Assembly (NCBI RefSeq): GCF_014656095.1
Contig: NZ_BNBT01000023.1
Coordinates: 1 to 64,000, forward strand
Source of the DNA: Streptomyces longispororuber
Lineage (GTDB): Bacteria > Actinomycetota > Actinomycetes > Streptomycetales > Streptomycetaceae
Direction of reading: 5' to 3'
DNA: 64,000 nucleotides
Below, piece by piece: positions 52,592 through 61,969 of the stretch. The position numbers and the translations under genes were made by a program. Each line of letters starts with the position of its first letter. Positions within the stretch are counted from its first letter, which is position 1. The notes beneath the pieces were generated by a model. The model worked only from the letters and a program-made list of their open reading frames with translations. It had not been told where the DNA came from and searched no databases.

Positions 52592-53536
52592 ATGACCACT
52601 CTTCGCCCTCTGGGCCCGTCCGACCTCGAAGTCTTCCCGCTCGCCCTCGGCGGCAACGTCTTCGGCTGGACCGCCGACCGCGAGCAGTCCTTCGCCGTCC
52701 TCGACGCCTACACCGCCGCGGGCGGCAACTTCATCGACACCGCCGACACCTACTCGTCCTGGGTGCCGGGCAACCAGGGCGGCGAGTCCGAGACCGTCCT
52801 CGGGCAGTGGCTCGCCGCGCGCGGCAACCGCTCCGAGGTCGTCATCGCCACGAAGGTCGGCGCGCACCCCGAGTACAAGGGCCTGTCCGCGCGCACCGTC
52901 AAGGCCGCCGCCGAGGAGTCGCTGCGCCGCCTCGGCACCGACTACATCGACCTCTACTACACGCACTACGACGACCCGTCCGTGCCCGTCGAGGAGTTCA
53001 TCACCGCCCTCGACGAGCTGGTGCGCTCCGGCAAGGTGCGGGCGATCGCCGCCTCGAACATCACCGCCGAGCGGCTCCAGGAGTCCCTCGACTTCTCCGA
53101 CCGCGAGGGCCTCGTGCGGTACGTGGCGCTCCAGCCGCACTACAACCTCGTCTCCCGCGACACGTACGAGGGCCCGCTCCAGGAGGTCGCCTCGCGCTCC
53201 GGGCTCGCCGCCGTCCCCTACTACGCGCTGGCCTCCGGCTTCCTGACCGGCAAGTACCGCCCGGGCGCGGAGGTCGACAGCGCCCGGGCGCAGAAGGCCG
53301 GCGAGTACCTGGCCACGGAGCGCGGCCGGCGCGTCCTCGCCGCCCTCGACGAGGTGGCCAGGGCCCACGACGCGCAGGTCGCCACCGTCGCCCTCGCCTG
53401 GCTCGCCGCGCAGCCGACGGTGGCGGCGCCGATCGCCTCGGCGCGCACGGTCGAGCAGCTCCCCGCGCTGCTCGCGGTGGCCGACCTGGAGCTGACCGCC
53501 GCCGAGGTCGCGGCCCTGACGGCGGCCTCGGCCTGA
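52592..53536 (+). CDS. Aldo/keto reductase
   Basis: This 314-residue NADPH-dependent oxidoreductase has a TIM barrel. The catalytic tetrad is visible as Asp and Tyr in NFIDTADTYSSW, Lys in VVIATKVG and His in YYTHYDDPSVPVEE. The C-terminal cofactor loop is PTVAAPIASARTVEQL. Substrate unknown; the YajO/PdxI-like subgroup is the closest fit. ATG at 52592 is set by the family N-terminus (MTTLRPLGPSDLEVFPLALG); no ribosome-binding site is obvious, so the message may be leaderless. Confidence 0.92.
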   Translation: MTTLRPLGPSDLEVFPLALGGNVFGWTADREQSFAVLDAYTAAGGNFIDTADTYSSWVPGNQGGESETVLGQWLAARGNRSEVVIATKVGAHPEYKGLSARTVKAAAEESLRRLGTDYIDLYYTHYDDPSVPVEEFITALDELVRSGKVRAIAASNITAERLQESLDFSDREGLVRYVALQPHYNLVSRDTYEGPLQEVASRSGLAAVPYYALASGFLTGKYRPGAEVDSARAQKAGEYLATERGRRVLAALDEVARAHDAQVATVALAWLAAQPTVAAPIASARTVEQLPALLAVADLELTAAEVAALTAASA

Positions 53537-53538
53537 CC

Positions 53539-54861
53539 TCAGGTGCGGTAGGGGTTGTACGGGGGCCAGACCGGGGCGTACGCGTGCACGGCCCCGGAGG
53601 GGGCGCCCGGCGGCACGGGGGGCGCTGCCGCCGCCCGGGCCGCGTAGCCGAGCGCGGGCCCCGCCACGGGGCGCCGCTCCCGCAGCGCCGCGAGCAGCTC
53701 GCGCTCCCGGGTGACGAAGTCGGCGCCGACCCGGCCGTGCCGGGCCCGGTGCCGCAGGAGGGCGAGGGCCGTCGCGTGCGTCTCGTACTCCACGACGGTG
53801 CGCCCGGCCGGGCGGCCCAGGTGGTACGCCGCGTAGTCGCGCGCGAGGGTGCGGGCGCGCAGGGAGCCGAGCGCGTACGGGTCGCCCGGCGCGAACCAGC
53901 CCGCGGCCACGTACACGGGCAGCTCCTGGCGCACGATCCGCAGCTCGCGCCGGCGCAGCCAGACGGCGAGCCAGGTCAGCAGCCCGAACACCGGCAGCAT
54001 GAAGGCGGCGTACACGACGAAGAAGCCGTACTCGCCGAAGCCCGCCGAGCCGTTCCAGAAGGCGTGCAGCCCCATGGCGAGCAGCAGCCCGGCGCACGGC
54101 AGCACGGTGCGGCGTACGGTGCGGTGCTCGGCGGTGACGGCGGCGATGCCGAAGCCGATGCCGGTGAGCGCGGTGAACAGCGGATGCGCGAACGGTGACA
54201 TGACAACCCGGACGAAGAAGGTCGCCGCGGTCACGGAGGCGAGGCCGCTCTCGCCGCTGAGCTGGTCGGTGCCGAAGGCGTTGCCGAGGTAGAGGATGTT
54301 CTCGGTGAACGCGAAGCCGGTCGCGGTGACGCCCGCTATCACGAACCCGTCGACGACCCCGGTGAAGTCGGCTCTGCGGAACAGGAAGACGAGCAGCACC
54401 GCCGCGGCCTTCGCGGACTCCTCGACGACGGGCGCTATGACGGTCGCGCCGAGGGTGTCGGCGCTGGACGGGTCGGCGGTGGCCGTGGCGATCCAGCGGG
54501 TGGCGAAGCTGTTCGCGAGGATCGCGATGAGCGCGGCCGCGCACGCCCCCCAGGAGAAGGAGAACAGCAGGTTCCGCCAGGGGCCCGGGGCCACCCGGTC
54601 CAGCCAGCGGAACGCCGCGATCAGCAGCGGTACGGGGAGCGTGGCGAGGCCGAGGCCGACCAGGAAGCCCTCGGTGCCGGTCTGCTCGCGGACCAGCGCG
54701 AGGATCACCAGGCCGGACAGCGCGAGCAGCGTGACCAGGCCGGTGGCCCGGATGGCACCGCGCTGCCACCAGCGCGGGTGCCGGGGCCCGGGTGCCACGG
54801 CCGGCCCGGCGGGCCCGCCGGGCGGCGTCGGGTGGCTCGGGCGTGCGGGACTGGTGGCCAC
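53539..54861 (-). CDS. PrsW-family intramembrane metalloprotease
   Basis: This 440-residue membrane protein has about eight hydrophobic segments. The PrsW motifs are present: APVVEESAKAAAVL (EExxK), FAFTENILYLGNAF, SPFAHPLFTALTGIGFG and LAMGLHAFWNGSAG. PrsW of Bacillus cuts an anti-sigma factor (RsiW) to release an ECF sigma factor, and an ECF gene lies 5 kb away, but no link is shown. A cytoplasmic C-terminal tail of about 130 residues is Arg/Ala-rich and specific to actinobacteria. It converges on the aldo/keto reductase gene with 2 bp between stops. Confidence 0.9.
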   Translation of the reverse strand: MATSPARPSHPTPPGGPAGPAVAPGPRHPRWWQRGAIRATGLVTLLALSGLVILALVREQTGTEGFLVGLGLATLPVPLLIAAFRWLDRVAPGPWRNLLFSFSWGACAAALIAILANSFATRWIATATADPSSADTLGATVIAPVVEESAKAAAVLLVFLFRRADFTGVVDGFVIAGVTATGFAFTENILYLGNAFGTDQLSGESGLASVTAATFFVRVVMSPFAHPLFTALTGIGFGIAAVTAEHRTVRRTVLPCAGLLLAMGLHAFWNGSAGFGEYGFFVVYAAFMLPVFGLLTWLAVWLRRRELRIVRQELPVYVAAGWFAPGDPYALGSLRARTLARDYAAYHLGRPAGRTVVEYETHATALALLRHRARHGRVGADFVTRERELLAALRERRPVAGPALGYAARAAAAPPVPPGAPSGAVHAYAPVWPPYNPYRT

Positions 54862-54903
54862 GGTTCGACCCTAACGAGGGTTGGAGCGGCCCGCGACGGT
54901 GCC

Positions 54904-55695
54904 TCAGGCCTGGGTCGGGGCGGTGTCCTGAACCCCGCTCGGCGTGGCGGTGCGGCGGAACAGCAGGTCGTGGACGACGTGGCCCTTCCTGAGCCCCTGG
55001 CCCTCGAAGCGGGTGAGCGGGCGGAAGTCGGGGCGCGGCGCGTATCCGCCGTCCTCCTGGGTGTTCTCGAAGTCGGGGTGCGCGGTGAGCACCTCCAGCA
55101 TGTGCTCCGCGTACGGCTCCCAGTCCGTGGCGCAGTGCAGCACCGCGCCGGGCTTGAGGCGGGGCGCGAGCAGCGTCAGGAAGTCCGGCTGGATCAGGCG
55201 CCGCTTGTGGTGGCGGGCCTTGGGCCAGGGGTCGGGGAAGTACACCCGGGCGCCGTCCAGGCTCTGTGGGGCGAGCATCTCGCGCAGCAGGATCACGGCG
55301 TCGCCGTTGGCGACCCGGACGTTGGTGAGGCCGGCGCGGTCCGCGAGGTTCAGCAGGTTGCCCTGGCCGGGGGTGTGCACGTCCACGGCGAGGATGCAGG
55401 TGCCGGGGTCCGCCGCCGCCATCTGGGCGGTGGCCTCGCCCATCCCGAAGCCGATCTCCAGGACGACGGGCGCCTCGGTGCCGAAGAGCTCCGCCAGGTC
55501 CAGCACCCGCTGTCCGTCGATGTCGAAGCCCCACTTCGGCCACAGCCGCCGCAGGGCGTCGCCCTGAGCGGTGGTGACGCGGCTGCGGCGCGGCGTGAAG
55601 CTGCGGATGCGCCGCTCGAACCGGCCGCCGGACGGGTCGGGGGCGGGACCTTCGGGAAAGCGGGGGGCGCCCTTCGGGCGGGAGTTCTCAGACAC
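54904..55695 (-). CDS. trmB: tRNA (guanine-N7-)-methyltransferase
   Basis: This 263-residue SAM-dependent enzyme methylates G46 in tRNA variable loops. The SAM-binding motif is VVLEIGFGMGEATAQMA, and the family signature is VYFPDPWPKARHHKRRLI. The N-terminal 25 residues are Pro-rich and variable. GTG at 55695 is chosen because a TAAAAT -10-like box lies 10 bp upstream, which would give a very short or absent leader. A frame opening up to 55821 runs into a dispersed repeat. Confidence 0.93.
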   Translation of the reverse strand: MSENSRPKGAPRFPEGPAPDPSGGRFERRIRSFTPRRSRVTTAQGDALRRLWPKWGFDIDGQRVLDLAELFGTEAPVVLEIGFGMGEATAQMAAADPGTCILAVDVHTPGQGNLLNLADRAGLTNVRVANGDAVILLREMLAPQSLDGARVYFPDPWPKARHHKRRLIQPDFLTLLAPRLKPGAVLHCATDWEPYAEHMLEVLTAHPDFENTQEDGGYAPRPDFRPLTRFEGQGLRKGHVVHDLLFRRTATPSGVQDTAPTQA

Positions 55696-55779
55696 AGTGC
55701 CACCGATTTTAGTGCGGCCGCACCCGGCCGGGGCTCCCCGTACCCGCTTCGTACCGGTCCAGGGGGCTGCGGGGAATCC

Positions 55780-55804
55780 AGCCCGTCCGGCGGTCGAGGA
55801 CGAG
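55780..55804. repeat. Degenerate copy of the dispersed GCCCGTCCGGCG element
   Basis: It matches the 25-bp arm at 822-846 at all but two positions (GGCGGTCGAGG instead of GGCGTTTGAGG), in the gap between LhgO and trmB. Confidence 0.75.
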
Positions 55805-55843
55805 GCCGAAGGCCGATGCACGCGCTCGGCGACCGCGCCAGGC

Positions 55844-57052
55844 TCAGCGCAGCGCGGCCAGGACCCGGCGGGCCACCTCGCGGCCGATCGGGAGGGAGGC
55901 GGTCGCCGCGGGGGAGGGCGCGTTCAGGACGTGCACCGTCCGGTCGCCCTCCCGTATCAGGAAGTCGTCGACGAGCGTCCCGTCCCGCAGCACGGCTTGG
56001 GCCCGCACCCCCGCCGGGGAGGGCACCAGGTCCGCCGCCGTGACGGCAGGAAGGAGTCTGCGCACCGCGTCCGTGAACGCCGCCTTGGACACCGAGCGCC
56101 GCAGCTCCCCGGCCCCGTACCGCCAGTGCCGCCGGGCGATCTGCCAGGAGCCCGGCCAGGCGAGCGTCCCGGCGAGCTCCCGGGGCCGTACGACCCCCCA
56201 GTCGTACCCCTCGCGGGCGAGCGCGGGCACCGCGTTCGGCCCCACGTGGACGCCGCCGTCGACGCCGCGGGTGAGGTGGACGCCGAGGAAGGGAAAGGCC
56301 GGGTCCGGCACCGGGTACACCAGGCCGCGCACCAGCTCGGGCCGCGTGAGGGTGAAGTACTCCCCCCGGAAGGGCACGATCCGCATGCCGGGGTCGTCAC
56401 CGGCCAGGCGGGCCACGCGGTCGCAGTGCAGCCCGGCGCAGTTCACGAGGACCTTGCCGCGCACCACGTCGCCGCGGGCGGTGCGCACGGCGGCGCCGAG
56501 GCCGGGGCGCCGGTCGACGCGGACCACCTCCGCGCCGTACCGCAGCTCGGCGCCGGAGGCGCGGGCGAGCTGCTCGGCGACCGCGCCGTAGTCGCAGATG
56601 CCGGTGGTGCCGACGTGGATCGCGGCGAGGCCGCGCACCTCCGGCTCGTACTCCGCTATCTGGGCGCGGCCGAGCTCGCGCACCGGGATGCCGTTCTCCC
56701 GGCCGCGCTGGACGAGGGCGTGCAGGCGGGGCAGCTCGGACCGGTCGGTGGCGACGACGAGCTTGCCCGTGACCTCGTGCGGGATGTCGTACTCGGCGCA
56801 GAACTTGACCATCTCGGCGGCGCCGCGCACGGCGAATCGTGCCTTCAGCGAGCCGGGGCGGTAGTAGATCCCGCTGTGGATCACGCCGCTGTTCCGCCCG
56901 GTCTGGTGGCGGGCGGGGCCGGCCTCCTTCTCCAGGACGGTCACGCGGGTCCCGGGCGCGGCACGGGTCAGGGCGTGCGCGACCGAGAGCCCGACGATCC
57001 CGCCCCCGACGACGAGCACGTCACAGTCGTACGTCACGGCACCCCGACCCAT
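55844..57052 (-). CDS. lhgO: L-2-hydroxyglutarate oxidase
   Basis: This 402-residue FAD enzyme oxidises L-2-hydroxyglutarate to 2-oxoglutarate and belongs to the DAO/GlpD superfamily. The dinucleotide loop is DVLVVGGGIVGLSVAHAL, and the family-specific segment is RNSGVIHSGIYYRPGSLKA, with VNCAGLHCDRVARLAG and MRIVPFRGEYFTL later. ATG at 57052 has a GGAGGTGAGGAG site right upstream. The symbol is by family resemblance. Confidence 0.88.
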   Translation of the reverse strand: MGRGAVTYDCDVLVVGGGIVGLSVAHALTRAAPGTRVTVLEKEAGPARHQTGRNSGVIHSGIYYRPGSLKARFAVRGAAEMVKFCAEYDIPHEVTGKLVVATDRSELPRLHALVQRGRENGIPVRELGRAQIAEYEPEVRGLAAIHVGTTGICDYGAVAEQLARASGAELRYGAEVVRVDRRPGLGAAVRTARGDVVRGKVLVNCAGLHCDRVARLAGDDPGMRIVPFRGEYFTLTRPELVRGLVYPVPDPAFPFLGVHLTRGVDGGVHVGPNAVPALAREGYDWGVVRPRELAGTLAWPGSWQIARRHWRYGAGELRRSVSKAAFTDAVRRLLPAVTAADLVPSPAGVRAQAVLRDGTLVDDFLIREGDRTVHVLNAPSPAATASLPIGREVARRVLAALR

Positions 57053-57148
57053 CGCTCCTCACCTCCCACCCCGATAGTGCCCTGCGCCACTGACAACGCC
57101 GGTAAACGTGGTCCTGAGCACTCGGGACGCGGGGCCGCGCGGCCCCGC

Positions 57149-58597
57149 TCACGCCGGGGCGACCAGCAGCGGGCGCGCCCGCTCCCGCAGCTCCACCACC
57201 CGCGGCTCGTCGCCGTAGGGTTCGAGCCGGTGCAGGAGGTCCTTCACGTACTCCGTGGTGCGGGCGGAGGAGATGCGCCCGGCGACCTCCACGGCCCGGA
57301 CGCCCTGCTCGCAGGCGGCGTCCAGGTTCCCGGACTCCAGCTCGGCGACGGCGGAGACGACGAGCCGCAGGCCGTGGGAGCGGACGAACTCCTCGGTGGG
57401 CCGCGACAGGGCCTGCTCGGTGAAGCGCCGGACCTGGCGGGGGGCCTTCAGGTCGCGGTAGCACTCGGCGGCATCGGCGGCGAACCGGTCGTAGGAGTAG
57501 AAGCCGAGCCACGACGGGTCGTGGTCGCCGTCGCGGGCGCGCTCCAGCCAGCCCTCGGAGGCCCGCAGCGCGGCCCCGGCCGCCTGCGCGTCATGGGCGC
57601 GCGCGTGCGCGCGTGCCTCGACGAGGCGGAAGAAGCTCATGGTCCGGGCGGTGGCGAGGCCGCGGTTGCGCTCCAGGGCGGCCTGGGCGAGGTCGACGCC
57701 CTCGTCGCCGAAGCCGCGGTAGGTGGCCTGGAGGGACATGGACGCGAGGACGTAGCCGCCCAGGGGGACGTCGGCCGCCGCGCGGGCCAGGCGCAGCGCC
57801 TGGATGTAGTACCGCTGCGCGGCCTCCTGCTGGCCGGTGTCGAAGGCCATCCACCCGGCGAGCCGGGTCAGCTCGGCGGTGGCGCCGAACAGGGCGCGGC
57901 CCACCTCGTCCGAGTACGAGCCGAGCAGCAGCGGCGCCGCCTCGACCCGCAGGCACTCCGGGACCATGGACGAGCGCCAGTCCCCGCCGCCGTACTTGGA
58001 GTCCCACCGCCGGGCGTCCTCGGCGGCCTCGCGCAGCTTCAGCACGTCGCTGTGGCCGACCTTCATCGGCGCGCCGCCGTCGTCCGCCCGGGCCGCGTCC
58101 CGCGGCCCCTCGCGGCTGGCGTCGCGCGCGACGGAGCTGTCGGCCGGGGTTATCAGCCAGCGGGACGCGGGCGTGGCGTACGCGCTGACGGCGAAGGAGC
58201 CGGCCAGGGACTGCCAGATGCCGCCCCCTCCGGCGCGGCGGCCCGCGAGGTCGAGGCGGTACAGCTCGGTGGCCGACTTCACGGCGGCGCCGACGTCGCG
58301 CGGGAAGGCGAGGCCCACCTCGGGCGCGGGGTCCGCGTCGGCGAGGCCGATCTCGTGCAGGGGCACCGGCCGGCCGAGCTTCTGCCCGATGGCGGCGGCG
58401 ATCAGGTGCGGCGCGGCGCCCTGCGGCACCATGCCCTTGGATACCCACCGGGCCACCGAGGTCTTGTCGTACCGGAGGGTCAGCCCGCGCTGGGCGCCGA
58501 GGTCGTTGACCCTGCGGGCGAGTCCCGCGTTGCTGATTCCCGCGAGGGCGAGAACGGTGCCGAGCTTTTCGTTCGGCCCGCGTTGCTCCCTGGACAT
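57149..58597 (-). CDS. NsdA-like sporulation/antibiotic regulator with TPR-type repeats
   Basis: This 482-residue protein of the NsdA/NsdB group occurs in Streptomyces, where members repress sporulation or antibiotic production. The N-terminal HTH-like domain reads [19 protein letters not shown], with [17 protein letters not shown]. The long C-terminal part is helical and TPR-like ([37 protein letters not shown]). ATG at 58597 follows GAGGGG; longer upstream frames are shadows. Exact role is not established for this paralogue. Confidence 0.85.
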   Translation of the reverse strand: MSREQRGPNEKLGTVLALAGISNAGLARRVNDLGAQRGLTLRYDKTSVARWVSKGMVPQGAAPHLIAAAIGQKLGRPVPLHEIGLADADPAPEVGLAFPRDVGAAVKSATELYRLDLAGRRAGGGGIWQSLAGSFAVSAYATPASRWLITPADSSVARDASREGPRDAARADDGGAPMKVGHSDVLKLREAAEDARRWDSKYGGGDWRSSMVPECLRVEAAPLLLGSYSDEVGRALFGATAELTRLAGWMAFDTGQQEAAQRYYIQALRLARAAADVPLGGYVLASMSLQATYRGFGDEGVDLAQAALERNRGLATARTMSFFRLVEARAHARAHDAQAAGAALRASEGWLERARDGDHDPSWLGFYSYDRFAADAAECYRDLKAPRQVRRFTEQALSRPTEEFVRSHGLRLVVSAVAELESGNLDAACEQGVRAVEVAGRISSARTTEYVKDLLHRLEPYGDEPRVVELRERARPLLVAPA

Positions 58598-59393
58598 GCG
58601 CCACCCCTCGACACAGACGGCTGCCGGCAGGTGTGACCGCGCGGCATTCGCGCCGCGTTCCCCCGGGGGCGGCGACCGGGGGTCCTCGGTGCGTACGGCG
58701 GGTCGCGCGCCGCTCCCCCGATCCCGGCCGCAAGCGCGCGTGGCCGAGCCCCCAGGTATATGCCTCCGCGAGAACAACAGCACACCCAGCGTAGTTCGGT
58801 GAATCCCAAGCGTTAAGAGGCGCAGTTCCGGATGGCGGGATTGTTGTCCGTACGGGCGTGCGGCGCCGTCGGGGCGTGCTCCGGGTGTGTGGCCGTGCGC
58901 CTGTGTGTGCGCTCTTCTACGGCCACCGGGGGAGCGTTTCCATGGATGACGCGTGGGTCGGCCCGCTGCGCTGGAGTCAGCGGGCTGGGGGACACCGCCG
59001 CCTCCATCCCCGCGGGCGGCGGACCGGTCCGGGAGGCGAGCACCGCCTCCCGGGCTGTGCGTGCGCCGTTCCGCCCCTGGGGGGCGTGTTCGGCCATGGC
59101 TGATTTGGCCGAAAATCGCTGTCGCCTGCCCGTGCCCGGACCGCCCGACACGCCCGGGCCGACGCCGTCGGCTCCCTCTGCGGCCCTCGTCGGGGTCCCG
59201 TGCCGACGTCGCCGACGTCCGCCGCCTCCTCCGCCTACGTCGTTGCCGCCTCAACGAACGATCATCCTGGGCGTGTTCGCGCCGGTACGAGCGCCGTCGC
59301 GGGCCCTCTCGTGCGCCGCCTTCGTGGCAGCATGGGTCCCCAGTCCCTCGGTCGGACGGGTGCACTGGTTGTCCACAGCCTGTGGAGGCGGCG
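58598..59393. other. Divergent control region between the NsdA-like and asparagine-synthetase-like genes
   Basis: No gene is firmly supported in about 800 bp. A short frame from ATG 58940 (about 54 codons, GGGGGAGCG upstream) and a minus-strand frame at 58813-59151 were considered and left out. An AT-rich stretch (GGTATATGCCT, near 58755) and the tail before 58600 are promoter candidates for the NsdA-like gene. Confidence 0.4.
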
Positions 59394-61499
59394 ATGCGGT
59401 GGTTGGTGGGGTGGAGCAGTACCACCGCGAGGCCCTCGGCCGCCGTCGGCGCGGCGGGCGCCACCGGGGACGACGGCGAGACCGTGCACCCCGTGGGGTC
59501 CCAGCTCCTGTGGGGCGACCCCGACCCCCTGTGGGCCGTCGGCGACTGGCGCCCCGACGAGGTGCGCACGGTCAAGGCCGACGACCGGACCCGCATCGCC
59601 GTGCTCGGCACCTGCGGCGCCAGCGACGAGGAGCTCCGGGTCAGCCTGTTCGCCGCCCGCGGCGGCGCCCTGCGGCACCTCACCGCGTGGCCCGGCAGCT
59701 ACACCGCCGTCGTCCAGGTCGGCCGCCGCGTGATGATCGCCGGTGACCTGGCGGGCGCCCGGCCCGTGTTCTACACCCCCTGGGCGGACGGCACGGCCTA
59801 CGCGACCGCCGCCCTGCCGCTGGCCGACCTCATCGAGGCCGACCTGGACATCGGCCACCTCGCCGCCCTGCTCGCCGCCCCCGACGTGCCCGAGGCGCTG
59901 CTCGACTCGACGCCGTACCAGGGCGTGCGTCGCGTGCCCCCGGGGCATGCCCTCATCCTCCGCGCGGGCGCACGGGAGGTCGCCGGGTACGAGCCCGTGG
60001 CGTCGCTCGCCGTCGCGGCACCCCCCACCGACGAGGCCAGCGCGGTCGACGGCGTCCGGGACGCCCTCGTCGAGGCCGTACGCGCGCGCCTGCGGGCCCC
60101 GCGCCACGTGCCGGACATCGACCCCGGGCCCGTGCCCGGCATGGGCCCCGCCGAGCGGCGCGCGGCCCGCGGCATGCCGGTGCCCGGCATCGGCGCCGAC
60201 CTCTCCGGAGGCCCCGCGTCCGGCACCCTCGCCCTGCTCGCCGCCGGCCTCCCGGGGGTGCCCGGCACCGTCCTCGGCCACGGCACCGGGGCGGGCGAGC
60301 GGCTCCTCGCCGTGACCTTCAACGACCTCGCCACCGGCGGCCGAGAGGCCGAGCTGGAGCGCGCGGGCGCCATCGCCGCCAACCCGCGGCTGCACCACGT
60401 CGTCGTCACCGGCGGCGAGGAGGTCCTGCCGTACGCCGACCTGGACGTGCCGCTCACCGACGAGCCCAGCGGCGTCCTGGTCGCCGCCCAGCGCCACCGC
60501 GTCCGGCTCGCCTCGGGCAGCGCCGACCACTTCACCGGCTACGGCGCGCGGCAGGTGCTCGACGCCCACCCCGCGCGCCTGGCCGACCTCCTCATGGACC
60601 GCAAACGACGGCACCTGGTGCGCCCGGTGACCGCCCTGGCCAAGGCCGAGGGCTCGGTCCTGGTGCCCGCGCGCGTGTACGGGGCCGCGCGCCGCCTCGC
60701 CCGTACGGCCCACAGCGCGGGCGTGGAGACCCTGGCCGACCGGCTCCTGCACCGCCGCTTCGAGGAGCCCGGCGGCGCCGTCGGGGCCTCGCTCGCGGCC
60801 CTCGCCTGGGCCAGACCGGGGCCGGCCGCGCGCTGGCTGACCGGTGAGGCCCTCGCTGAAGTATCGGTTCGTCTCCAGGAGACGACGACGCGCCCCGGGC
60901 CGGGCCCCGGGCAGCGCCCCGGTGAGTTCCGCGCGCGGGCGGCCCTCTACCGGCACGCCGCGGACCTCCGCATCCTCGAACAGGCCGCGGAAGTGCGCTC
61001 CCAGCGCCTGCACGCGCCGTTCCTGGACAACCAGGTCGTCCGCGCCTGCCGCGCCCTCCCCGAGTCCCTACGGGTACGCCCCGGGGCCCGCGCCGAGATC
61101 CTGCGCAGCGTCCTGGAGGGCTCCGGGGTCACCGAGCTCCCGCCCGGCTGGGGCGCGCCGTCCCACGCCTCGAACGCGGCCGCCGCCCGCACCGGGCTGC
61201 GGGTGGCCGTGGACGGCCTGGTGGCACTCTTCGACGCCCCCCTGCTCGCCCAGGCGGGCCTGGTGGAGGCCCGCGTGGTCCGCAAGGCCCTGCGGGCGGC
61301 GGCCGAGGGCGAACCGGTCCCCCTGGACGGCCTCGCCGACCTGGTCGCCACGGAGGTGTGGCTGCGCCGCCTGCTGTCCCGCAGGGGAACCTGCTGGACC
61401 GGCACCCCGGCCCGCCAACGCGCGGTACCCACGGGAACGGTGGTGCCACAGCAGGGGTCCCTGGGAGCGGGGCGGGCCCCGCATTCGCTGCCGGGGTAG
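59394..61499 (+). CDS. Asparagine-synthetase-like protein with altered active sites
   Basis: The 701-residue product has the two-domain layout of class B asparagine synthetases: an N-terminal glutaminase-like half (about 1-190; [40 protein letters not shown]) and a C-terminal synthetase half. The N-terminus is MRWLVGW, so the Cys that should follow Met is missing and glutamine hydrolysis is not expected. The PP-loop reads [16 protein letters not shown] (271-273 SGG) instead of SGGxDS. Relatives with such changes include beta-lactam synthetase and lasso-peptide cyclases. The substrate is unknown. GGAGG lies 5 bp before the ATG. Confidence 0.82.
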   Translation: MRWLVGWSSTTARPSAAVGAAGATGDDGETVHPVGSQLLWGDPDPLWAVGDWRPDEVRTVKADDRTRIAVLGTCGASDEELRVSLFAARGGALRHLTAWPGSYTAVVQVGRRVMIAGDLAGARPVFYTPWADGTAYATAALPLADLIEADLDIGHLAALLAAPDVPEALLDSTPYQGVRRVPPGHALILRAGAREVAGYEPVASLAVAAPPTDEASAVDGVRDALVEAVRARLRAPRHVPDIDPGPVPGMGPAERRAARGMPVPGIGADLSGGPASGTLALLAAGLPGVPGTVLGHGTGAGERLLAVTFNDLATGGREAELERAGAIAANPRLHHVVVTGGEEVLPYADLDVPLTDEPSGVLVAAQRHRVRLASGSADHFTGYGARQVLDAHPARLADLLMDRKRRHLVRPVTALAKAEGSVLVPARVYGAARRLARTAHSAGVETLADRLLHRRFEEPGGAVGASLAALAWARPGPAARWLTGEALAEVSVRLQETTTRPGPGPGQRPGEFRARAALYRHAADLRILEQAAEVRSQRLHAPFLDNQVVRACRALPESLRVRPGARAEILRSVLEGSGVTELPPGWGAPSHASNAAAARTGLRVAVDGLVALFDAPLLAQAGLVEARVVRKALRAAAEGEPVPLDGLADLVATEVWLRRLLSRRGTCWTGTPARQRAVPTGTVVPQQGSLGAGRAPHSLPG

Positions 61500-61698
61500 G
61501 GCTACGGGTCTGGCGCGGGGCGCCCTAGCCCGTCCGCCCTCGCTCGCTCGGGCCGGGTGGGGCGGTCATGTCGGCCCGTGGGTGTTTTGGGGGTGAGGCG
61601 CGGGCTGCGGGTGTCCTGGGGCGGTGTGGTTCGGTGTTGTGCGCGTGGTGCTTCCTGTCCGTTCTCGCTCCGCTCGGGTCGGGTGGGGCGGTCATCTC

Positions 61699-61785
61699 AG
61701 CCCGTCCGGCGTTTGAGGACGAGGCGCGGAGCGCCGATCACGGGGGTCCAGGGGGCGGAGCCCCATGGTTTCGGGAAGGGGCGGG
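61699..61785. repeat. Second full copy of the dispersed intergenic element, inverted orientation
   Basis: It contains the 25-bp AGCCCGTCCGGCGTTTGAGG(ACGAG) unit (61699-61723), then GGTCCAGGGGGCGGAGCCCC, then GGGAAGGGGCGGG, the same parts in the order expected from the reverse complement of the copy at about 706-790. A 33-bp direct repeat (CTCGGGYCGGGTGGGGCGGT core) occurs twice nearby (about 61540 and 61670). The rest of 61500-61969 holds no supported gene. Confidence 0.85.
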
Positions 61786-61969
61786 ATTGGGGAGCCCCCG
61801 GCAGGGCACCCCCACGCAGCCGCACGCAGGGCGCCGGGTGCAGCCCCGGCGGGACCCCCGGTGCGGCCCAGGCGGGGCACCTCCGCCAAGCCTCACCCCC
61901 GCACCCGGCGCAGCCAAGGCGTGGCACCCAGCGAAAACGGTACGACGCCCCGATCACCGACCAGCCAGA

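Noticed and set aside
58598..59393. Search for a RiPP/lasso precursor beside the asparagine-synthetase-like gene (frames at 58940 and 58813-59151)
   Set aside because: No leader/core pattern or conserved motif; the 58940 frame has a fair ribosome-binding site but Arg/Gly-rich random-looking content, and no protease or leader-binding gene is nearby.
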